From: Nemophila menziesii
Lineage: Eukaryota > Streptophyta > Magnoliopsida > Boraginales > Hydrophyllaceae
Assembly: GCA_029959085.1 (NCBI GenBank)
Contig: JARWIR010000035.1
Span: forward strand, 7,608,501 to 7,672,500
DNA length: 64,000 nucleotides
Direction of reading: 5' to 3'
Shown here: piece after piece, positions 55,700-64,000 of the stretch
How the letters are laid out: every line of letters begins with the position of its first letter
Position numbering within the stretch: position 1 is the stretch's first letter
Program-made: the position numbers and the translations under genes
Notes under the pieces: model-generated
Databases searched by the model: none
Seen by the model: only the letters and a program-made list of their open reading frames with translations
What the model was told of the DNA's origin: nothing

Positions 55700-57290
55700 G
55701 TATTAATTGCTTTACAGGTCCCTATTATGCAATATAGTCTACAATTTTTGAAAAAATTGCTCTGCACGTTTCTGTGTTATGCAAAATAACCTATATTTTT
55801 GAAGTAATTGTGTTATAGGTCCTTATATTGTGCTAAATAGCCTATATGTTTTGAAATAATTGTACTACAAGACCCTATATTATGCAAAATAACGTATATT
55901 TTTTAAGTAATTGCGTTACAGGTACATATATTGTGTGAAACAACCTATATATTTTTGAAATAATTGCTTTACATGTACCTATTATGCTAAATAACGTATA
56001 TTTTTCATTAATTGCGTTATAGGTCTTATATTATGCTTAACAGTATTTTTTTTAAGCATTTTTTCTACAGGTCCATGTACTATGCAATATAACTTATATT
56101 TTTCTCAGTAAGCGCTATATGTCCTTGTTATGCTAAATAGCTTATATATTTTAAAGTAAGTGTGCTATATGTCCCTATAATATGCAATATAACCTATATT
56201 TCTGAAGTAATTGCGTTACAGGTACCTATATATTTTATACAATATAAGCTATATTTTTGAAGTAATTTCGTTAGAGGTCCCTATATTAGCTAAATATCCT
56301 ATATTTTTTAAGTAATTGCGCTATGGGTCCATATATTAAACTAAATAACCTATATTTTTTGAAGTAAATGTGCTACAGGTCCCTATATTATGCCATATAA
56401 CATATATTTTTCAGTAATTGTGCTACAAGTCCCTATAATATGCTAATTAGCTTATATTTTTTGAAGTAATTGCACTATTGGTCCCTATATTATGCAATAT
56501 AATCTATATTTTTAAGTAATTGCGCTACGGGACCCTATATTACGCTAAATAGCCTATATTTTTTGAAGTACTTTCGCTACAAGTCTCTGTATTATGTAAT
56601 ATAACATATAGTTCTTAAGGTGCTATAATTTCATATATTATTTTAAATAACCTATATTTTTTGAAGTAATTGCGATATAGGTCCCTATATTATGCAATAT
56701 AACCTATATTCTTTTAAGTAATTACGCTACTGGTACCTATATTATGTAAAGTAACATATATCTTTTTTAAAATAATTGCTTTACATGGCCTTATGGGTAC
56801 ATATATCATGAAAAATATCCTATATCTTTTTGAAATAGTTGCTTTACATGCCCCTATTATGCAAAATAATGTAAATTATTTGAAGTAATTGCACTACACG
56901 TCCCTATATAATGCAAAATAACCTATATTTTTCAGTAATTGTGTTATAAGTGTTATATTATGCTAAATAACTTATATTTATTAAATAATCGCTACAGTTC
57001 CCTATATTATGCAATATAACCTAGAGTTTTGAAATAATTATGCGACATGTCCCTATATTATGCACAATAATATAATATTTTCAGTTATTGCGCACTACGG
57101 GTCCTATATTATGCTAAATAGCATATATATATATATATATATATGTATATTTGAAGTAATTGCACAACGTGACCCTATATTATGCAAAATAACTTATATC
57201 GTATTGAAATAATTACGATACAGGTCTCTATATTATGCAATATAACCTATATTTTTTAAGTAACTGTGATGCAGGTTCCTATATTATTTA
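55700..57290 (+). repeat. Minisatellite of 50-60 bp units in the Helitron 3' region
   Basis: About 28 degenerate tandem copies of a unit built from 'acaggtccctatattatg', 'caatataacctatatttt' and 'gaagtaattgcgct'. Units vary in length through indels of a few bases; two strong variants alternate ('caatataacc' and 'ctaaatagcc'). The array ends about 450 bases before the Helitron 3' terminus. Confidence 0.9.
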
Positions 57291-57715
57291 TTTACATGTT
57301 TAATATTATATATGTGTGAATGATGATAATTAAAATTTACTTTTCACTACTATACTAAGTTTATTGAAAACAAAAAATATGTAAATTTTATCTAAAGTAT
57401 GATTTGGAAGTAAAAGTTTAGTAATAAGCTTCTTTGAGAGTTGAATAATAATAGATTTAGTGAAATAATCATGATTTTGGTGTTTTATATAAACATATTT
57501 TTTTGAAAAATTATAATTTGCTGTAATATTTTGTTTTTACAAACTTTGCTAGAGATTCACCCATATTTAGAAAAATAATTTTAAAGTAGTTTTTATTATT
57601 TTTCAGAAAAAACCACCTTTTAACTTATTATTTTGTTTTTTAAAAATACTATACCATTAAAGATAATAAATTATTGAACAATTATAATTATGTATATTTT
57701 TTTCACTTTAAATAT

Positions 57716-57744
57716 GATCCTGTGCATACGGGCTCAAAAACTAG
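57716..57744 (+). other. Helitron 3' hairpin and CTAG terminus
   Basis: Arms CCTGT and ACGGG, with one G-T pair, around GCAT form the hairpin. CTCAAAAA and CTAG follow, then host T. It is the same architecture as the smaller Helitron's 3' end (15744-15770), although the loop and spacer sequences differ. Confidence 0.85.
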
Positions 57745-58032
57745 TAAAAATAATAACCTCTCTTTTTGCTTTTTCTCCAACTTCTAATCTGTCTAGTTAA
57801 ACAAACCTTTTTTTTCAACCTATCCAAACAAACCCAGAGTTTTACCCTCCACCCTAACACCCTCCTATAGACCCGCCCTAAATAAACCTGTTCCACTTTT
57901 TTTTCTTTCTTCATCCTTAAGTTTTATAGGCTACCCAAAATTTTAAGTTATTGGGCCGAGTATTTTATCTAAAGAAAAATCAAATAATTGGGTAAAGTTG
58001 GCGGCAAATTACGTGGAGATAATCACATCACA
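57745..58032. other. Unassigned sequence between Helitron and element G
   Basis: Pyrimidine-rich ('cctccaccctaacaccctcc') then AT-rich DNA. No gene or repeat recognised. It would be the genomic flank into which the Helitron inserted. Confidence 0.4.
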
Positions 58033-59700
58033 TAGTTTACGATTATTTAAATTTGTAGTCTAAGTTCAATTTTGTGGGTCTTGTTAGCATTGCGATGCTT
58101 TTAATAAGTCAAAGTCTCAAAGATATCTCATGTATTGTAATACTTATAGGGTCATGAAATATCATTTTGTGGGGGTTATTAGACTTATTTGAGGGATTTT
58201 TCCCTATTATGTGACAAATTGTGAGTTCTTTGTTATTTTTTGATATTTGTTTCTTTTGGAGTTTTTTGTATTAATTTTATGTTGAGTGGGTAGCTCCTAG
58301 GTACTTGGATGAGACCCCGAAACAATGCAGAGAAGTCAAAAATGATAAGCTATCCCAAGTCAAGGCGTGAAAAGAGGAAAAAGTCACCTTAGAGAGTCAA
58401 GTGCAATTACCCAAAAAACTTTAAAATAACATGAGAGAGTCGCAACACATTTTGTAAGATTTCTTATCAAGCACCTAGAGTTTAAGATAGGCCTTCGAGT
58501 TAGGAGTGTGTGAGAGGAATCGGTTCGTGGATAGGTGTTTGATACCATTAAGGTATCACCGTGACTCGAACCAATCTAGAATTAGTAAATACATTTTTGG
58601 TTTAATTTTGAACCATCCAAGTGGGCCGCACAACCCAAACACATATTTTTATCATTACTTAGGTAATTTGGAGATAAAATATCAATTACACAACATTTTG
58701 AAAAGAGTAGAGCAACTGGAGCTAGAGAAAGAAGAAGAAGAAGTCAACACCACACCATTTCACCTCTTTCATTCATCATTTTCTATTAGACCCCGATTAC
58801 AAGAAATCCTACTAAGGGCGGGCATTATGAACAAGAGATTCACTCTATAATCATATTTGTAGATCTTTCTACATTTCTTAACTTAATATGAGTATGAATT
58901 ATATTACTATTTCTTTTTTATTCATTAGTATGAACTATTTTTTCATTAGCTTGAAAAATGTATAAACCCTAGATGATTGGTTATTGTTTTTATGTAATTT
59001 GGAATTAACGTTTAAATGAATTTGAATTGTTTTTCGTTTAAAATGAATTTGTATTAATGTGTGAACCTATTACTCCGACCAAGTTAGTGGGTTAGCATAA
59101 CAATTTGACTATCGCCCTAAATGGGGGTCAGGGTAAGGAATTAATTTATGTTTGTTTGATATGCATCAATACTAGTTGGATAATCAATAGGGTTAGAGTC
59201 TTAGCGTATGAGGTTTCTTTAGGATCACTTGAGAGAGGTTCCCTGATTCTAAGGGCGACCCCTTTCTACCCGTGAGGGATTAGGTGGATAGTTGCGTACG
59301 ACTAACGTGAAAAAGTCAAATTCGCACTTGAAACAAGAAAGTGTTAAATCATGTCTAAAGGGGATTAAACGCATTTCTCGAGCTAACTTATCATTTACAA
59401 TCTTAATATTTTCATTTTCGTCCATTTTTCTACTTTTACATTATATTTTTTTGAATTCATATTTTACACTTTAGTCTTTGTAATTTTAATATTTATAGAA
59501 AACCCAAAACCAATATAATCTTGTGTTCATATTTTTATCATGCCTACCACCCCGGTTACTTCATAAATCATGTAAATTAAATCCTTAGTCCTTATAGAGA
59601 ACGATAATAAAATACTTACTTTTACTAATTTGTACAACTCATACACTTATGAGGAACCCATCCATGAGTTTTTTTTTATATCACGCCTTGGGGTACACCA
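58033..59700 (+). repeat. LTR of element G, left copy
   Basis: About 1.67 kb, ending GGGGTACACCA at 59700 before the primer-binding site. It matches the copy from 62626 with few differences, among them about 25 bases ('aaataacatgagagagtcgcaacac') present here near 58434 and absent from the other copy. Open frames inside (for example 58506-58850, repeated at 63077) are shared only because the LTR is duplicated. Confidence 0.85.
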
Positions 59701-59705
59701 AGTTT

Positions 59706-59723
59706 TGGCGCCGATTGAGAGGA
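59706..59723 (+). other. Primer-binding-like site of element G
   Basis: TGGCGCCGATTGAGAGGA follows the LTR end by five bases. Its first eight bases match the tRNA-Asp complement exactly, while the second half diverges, perhaps because the copy is old or because the primer differs. Confidence 0.6.
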
Positions 59724-59809
59724 CTATTTAGTTAATTTGTGATTTTATTTTTGTAATGAAAGTAATAGTAGTTACTTTTTAATTTTGTTTCTTTTGTGTT
59801 TCTCTTCAC

Positions 59810-60429
59810 ATGTTGTGCTCGAATCCGGAGAGCTTGCTCCGTAAATAAAGAAAAAGAGAGGAAAAGATAAGAGCAAAATATATGGCAGCCATTTCTAATT
59901 TTGGTTTGGATGCTAACGTCAATCCAAGCAACGTCAACCCCGGGGGTGGATATCTAAATTTTCCTATTAACCAAGTGCCACTGGGATTTTAACCACCTTA
60001 TAATGCAAACTTGCAACAAGGAGTTGCGGATTGAAATTCGAATCACGATGTTTCAGCAAACGCTAATCAAGATGGAGCTCAAGATTAAGTAGGAAAAGAT
60101 CCATGGTTCATGCAACCACCAATTGCCGGTTTTCGATTCCGGTTACAGCTGCTTGGATCCGCTCACCCGAAATTCAAATAGTAAGGTTCAGACCGGATGT
60201 TAGCAACCTAAACCAGTTCACGAGATATGATGATTGTAGTGGGTATTATCATGAATATATGTTATACTCCGTTCAGAAGTTCATACAAATATGTGACACA
60301 TATATCACTCGAGGCGTCACAAGAGAGCATATGTATCTACTTATGTTTTCGTCATTCTTTGTTGGAAGAGCGAGCAAGTTATTAGACCTTCAAACAAAAA
60401 ATTCCTCCACAAATATTGGAACAAAATGA
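59810..60429 (+). pseudogene. gag: gag fragment of element G
   Basis: The gag start resembles other Athila copies ('cgaatccggagagcttgctcc' at 59820, equivalent to 'ccgagagtttaatccg' at 11749). A 108-codon frame (60103-60429) holds 'IRSPEIQIVRFRPD', 'SVQKFIQICDTYITRGVTRE' and 'SFFVGRASKLLDLQ', matching the front of the capsid domain in element C. The match ends at about 60400; zinc knuckle, protease and pol are absent. Confidence 0.8.
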
Positions 60430-62625
60430 AAGCATCCACAAATTTAAACGTAATCTTGCCGTCCCTTCCCTTCCCTTTCCATGGTGGTCCAATAGGATTC
60501 GTTCAAAAAAATGGTTTCAGGATGTAGTTCTAATAAAATAGACAAGGATCAAAAAATATGATACAACATTTCCAAGATCTAGTAGATCGAGCAAATCATA
60601 ATTTCAACTATTATATAACAACTAACTAGCAAAAATTATGAAAACAAAAAACTAAATAGGAACTCCCTTTATCTTCAGACCATCAGAAGCAGAAGTATCC
60701 TGAAGCCAATCCTTCGCACTTATAAGCACTTCAACAATTTCTGGACATAACGAGCATCAATAGCATATGGTATTTTTTACAATAGCATCAATACAGTGAA
60801 AGTATCACGACACCAAAATTAAAACACAAACATAATTATGGAGACCTAATTGTAAGTAAATACCAAAATAGTAAAATTTCATCACGTGACACAATATTAC
60901 AATCACATTTATTGCGTTGCATTTTTGTGTGTATCAGAGAAAGATATAAGACCTTAACAACGAGATTGTGGACGGGCAGAGAATGAGAGATTCTACAGCG
61001 CACGAAGAGGCAATGTGTGCTTAAATAGCATGTGAACTCAAATATAAACTTTATTTATTGTTGGATAATTTACATATTCTATCATTTATGTTTATCTAAG
61101 TTTGACAAATCTCACCCCTATCTTCATTTTTTGACAAACAGGCATTTTGTCTTTATTTTGTATGATAGCGTAAGACCTCACATGATTCCATTCATTTTTA
61201 GCGGATCATTAATATATACGTGGTTACAACAAGAGATGACTAGATTTATTTACAAAACTATCGTGTGAGCGCGTGTTATATAATCTTAAAAATTATATGC
61301 CTAAATCTAGTATATATATACACGCATAAAAAGACTTGCTTCACAATTGTTAACATACGAGTTTAGAAACTGATTTGTCTCTATAAATCTCTTCACTTGT
61401 TAATTAATTTATACAATGTATAGTATTTAGACATAAAAGTTCGTGAACTCTTGAAGAAATTTTAGACTGATTGATTTCACTTATTCAAAATGAAACAACT
61501 ATATTGTGGCAATTTTATGTTGTTTGGTTAACATGAATTTAACACTATACATAAAATTGTTTACTATAAAACAAAATTATTTTAATAATTAAAGTCAGTG
61601 AGACTACCGAAACTTGACAATCTTATAGTCTACCAAACTAAATCTACTATTATAGTGTAAAATTCATAGTAAACAAGCACAATAACAATTTAAGAAATTT
61701 AAATCTTAATATTTTAAAAAGTAAATATTACCATGGAAAGTGAGAGTAGAGGTTCATATTCAACTGAAATGTCATGCTCAACGATCTTATCATTTTTTTC
61801 TTGATTAATCTCGATTTTATCAACAACATGACACTAACACTAAATCTTAGATGGACCTGTGCAAAATGTGAAAAAATGAATATTAATGTTTTTTTCTTGT
61901 TATTAACATGTAATTTATTCAAATACATAACAATTAAGTGTTTGTTGTAATATTTTATGCTATCCATAAATATATAAATATGAAACTAGTACAGAATAAT
62001 TAGTTTGAATCTATCATCCATACCCAATTACTCTTTTTCTTTTTTTAATATACGCTGGAATTTGTTGTCTCTATATCAAAAATCAGTTAATTATGTTTCT
62101 GAGTTCTTAGTATATCAGAATCTTAAGTAAATATTAAAAATTAAGAGAAAAATTTATGCAGAGTAAAGAATCACAAATACTTCAAATATTAACAATATTA
62201 TTGTTTTTCATTCACTTTAACATTAGTAATTGAAACCTTAGATGTTTAGATAAGCCGTGGAGAAAATGAGAGTGGTATAGGTGTGCAGATATGAAACAAA
62301 GAGGGTAGATTAAATAAATACCTTAAAATTTTGTTGGCTACTACGATTGATAGTTGTGTGTTTTTTGCTGGGTTTCAAAGACGGAGGACAAAAACGTTTT
62401 TGCTGAGTTTGGAAGACGGGCGGACAAAAACTTATAGATTTAGAGAAAGATAACCTAATTTTATTTATAATATTATTATCTTGGTCAATTACACCCTTGA
62501 ATTGCAACACAGTGGAATGTATATTGTGGTATTTTTAGTGTTAATTCGTGCAATCTAAATTTAGTTATAAAAGTTCTTGTAGTGGTTTTTGTTGGTTATA
62601 TTTAGTTTTGGGTTGAATTTTTGAG
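60430..62625. other. Non-retroviral filler inside element G
   Basis: About 2.2 kb, AT-rich. No pol similarity is seen. Two details stand out: an exon-like open stretch on the minus strand at 60656-60765 (separate entry), and a 35-base unit repeated twice in tandem at about 62362-62431 ('ttttgctgggtttcaaagac' and 'ttttgctgagtttggaagac'). The remainder shows nothing I can name. Confidence 0.45.
60656..60765 (-). pseudogene. Exon-like fragment of an unrecognised gene
   Basis: On the minus strand an open stretch of about 30 codons reads 'PEIVEVLISAKDWLQDTSAS' and continues 'DGLKIKGVPI' to a TAG near 60656. It has ordinary amino-acid composition, unlike the AT-rich surroundings, and is preceded by a plausible splice acceptor ('gttatgtcCAG'). 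I do not recognise the protein. It may be the last exon of a captured host gene, or chance. Confidence 0.3.
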
Positions 62626-64000
62626 TAGTTTATGATTATTTAAATTTGTAGTCTAAGTTCAATTTTGTGGGTCTTGTTAGCATTGCGATGCTTTTAATGG
62701 GTCAAAGTCTCAAAGATATCTCATGTATTGTGATACTTATAGGGTCATGAAATATCATTTTGTGGGGGTTATTAGACTTATTTTAGGAATTTTCCCTATT
62801 ATGTGACAAATTGTGAGTTCTTTGTTATTTTTTTGATATTTGTTTCTTTTGGAGTTTTTTGTATTAATTGTATGTTGAGTGGGTAGCTCCTAGGTACTTG
62901 GATGAGACCCCGAAACAATGCAGAGAAGTAAAAAATGATAAGCTACCCCAAGTCAATGTGTGAAAAGAGAAAAAAGTCACCTTAGAGAGTCAAGTGCAAT
63001 TACCAAAAAAACTTTACACATTTTCTGAGATTTCTTATTAAGCACCTAGGGTTTAAGATAGGCCTTCGAGTTAGGAGTGTGTGAGAGGAATCGGTTCGTG
63101 GATAGGTGTTTGATACCATTAAGGTATCACCGTGACTCGAACCAACTTAGAATTAGTAAATACGTTTTTGGTTTAATTTTGAACCATCCAAGTGGGCCGC
63201 ACAACCCAAACACATATTTTTATCATTACGTAGGTAATTTGGAGATAAAATATCAATTACACAACATTTAGAAAAGAGTAGAGCAACTGGAGCTAGAGAA
63301 AGAAGAAGAAGAAGTCAACACCACACCATTTCACCTCTTTCATTCATCATTTTCTATTAGACCCCGATTACAGGAAATCCTACTAAGGGCGGACATTATG
63401 AACAATGATTCACTCTATAATTATATTTGCAGATCTTTCTACATTTCTTAACTTAATATGAGTATGAATTATATTACTATTCCTTTTTTATTCATTAGTA
63501 TGAACTAATTTTTCATTAGCTTGAAAAATGTATAAACCCTAGATGATTGGTTATTGTTTTTATGTAATTTGGGATTAACATTTAAATGAATTTGAATTGT
63601 TTTTCGTTTAAAATGAATTTGTATTAATGTGTGAACCTATTACTCCGACCAAGTTAGTGGGTTAGCATAACAATTTGACTATCGCCCTAAATGGGGGTCA
63701 GGGTGTGGAATTGATTTATGTTCGTTTGATATGCATCAATACTAGTTGGATAATCAATCGGGTTAGAGTCTTAGCGTATGAGGTTTCTTTAGGATCACTT
63801 GAGAGAGGTTTCTTGATTCTAAGGGCGACCCCTTTCTACCCGTGAGGGATTAGGTGGATAGTTGCGTACGACTAACGTGAAAAAGTCAAATTCGCACTTG
63901 AAACAAGAAAGTGTTAAATCATGTCTAAAGGGGATTAAACGCATTTCTCGAGCTAACTTATCATTTACAATCTTAATATTTTCATTTTCGTCTATTTTTC
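62626..64000 (+). repeat. LTR of element G, right copy, truncated by the window
   Basis: Repeats 58033-59435 with scattered substitutions. It continues past the window end, where about 260 more bases of the LTR are expected. Confidence 0.88.

Larger units (their letters stand above)
48360..57744 (+). mobile_element. Large Helitron with Rep and helicase, decayed
   Basis: The 3' end is clear: hairpin CCTGT-GCAT-ACGGG (57718-57731), eight to nine bases, CTAG (57741-57744), followed by T. Inside are Helitron_like_N, Rep (HxH) and Pif1-type helicase segments in the usual order over 49480-54664, then about 3 kb of non-coding 3' region with a minisatellite. The 5' end (TC) could not be placed. The first plausible coding bases are near 48379 (MSDKKAARQNRK), so I give 48360 as an approximate start. 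Frameshifts and stops show it is no longer autonomous. Confidence 0.88.
58033..64000 (+). mobile_element. LTR retrotransposon G, short internal region, right LTR cut by window edge
   Basis: Two long direct repeats (58033-59700 and 62626 to the window end) bracket about 2.9 kb. The first repeat is followed by a primer-binding-site-like sequence and a broken gag, so the order LTR-PBS-gag-LTR fits a Ty3/gypsy element that lost pol. LTRs share 'gagggatttttccctattat'-type sequence with LTR family F. Both repeats are preceded by the same roughly 95 bases, so the true LTR start may lie inside the repeat, near 58120 and 62712. Confidence 0.8.

Noticed and set aside
55700..57290. CRISPR-like array
   Set aside because: Units are directly tandem with no unique spacers, the repeat itself is degenerate, and the setting is a plant Helitron.
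58506..58850. Small gene at 58506-58850, repeated at 63077-63271
   Set aside because: The two copies are parts of the two LTRs of element G. The second frame is broken early, and no domain is seen.

Overview
The window looks like gene-poor heterochromatin of a flowering plant, most likely a eudicot. Almost everything identifiable is a transposable element: Athila-type Ty3/gypsy LTR retrotransposons with primer-binding sites for plant tRNA-Asp, Helitrons, and one PIF/Harbinger-like MITE. I see no intact host gene, rRNA, tRNA or CRISPR. The species cannot be named from the sequence. Nearly all element genes carry frameshifts and stops, so the copies are old.

Layout. (1) 1-36982, plus strand: a tandem LTR-internal-LTR-internal array. 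It runs LTR (1-817), a nearly deleted internal region, LTR (1328-2828), element A, LTR (10022-11595), element B, LTR (35574-36982, 3' end missing). Element B is split twice: by a minus-strand Helitron at 15744-19155 stuffed with a degenerate (GGTTAA)n hexamer array, and at 19652-30967 by a minus-strand Athila element of another family (C) plus the start of a second C copy. (2) 36983-37233: a fragment of a third LTR family at the point where orientation flips. (3) 37234-about 47990, minus strand: the 5' end of element E, an LTR (39341-43064), and the 3' half of element D. That LTR holds a solo C-family LTR (39858-42093, 5-bp target duplication ATAGC), which itself holds a 723-bp MITE (41312-42034, target duplication TTA). 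(4) About 48360-57744, plus strand: a large, formerly autonomous Helitron with Rep and Pif1-type helicase segments, a minisatellite of about 50-60 bp units, and a clear hairpin plus CTAG 3' end. (5) 58033-64000: a further LTR element (G) with a shrunken internal region between two LTRs, the second cut by the window edge.

The gag, protease, reverse transcriptase, RNase H and integrase regions would together have made a virus-like particle, copied the RNA and integrated the cDNA. A third ORF follows pol, where other Athila elements carry an env-like gene, but here it shows no membrane segment and ends in a coiled coil. The two Helitrons would have moved by rolling-circle Rep/helicase activity.

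The least explained material is non-coding and lies in the 3' third of the Athila elements: clustered 12-14 bp palindromes (ACCGGGAACCCGGT in A, B and D; GCGGTAYACCGC-type in C and the deleted element), polypurine-tract-like GAGTTTGGGGT motifs reiterated at module boundaries, a covarying hairpin just before the terminal polypurine tract, and conserved blocks after pol and upstream of the 3' LTR. These are the best candidates for an undescribed regulatory system.
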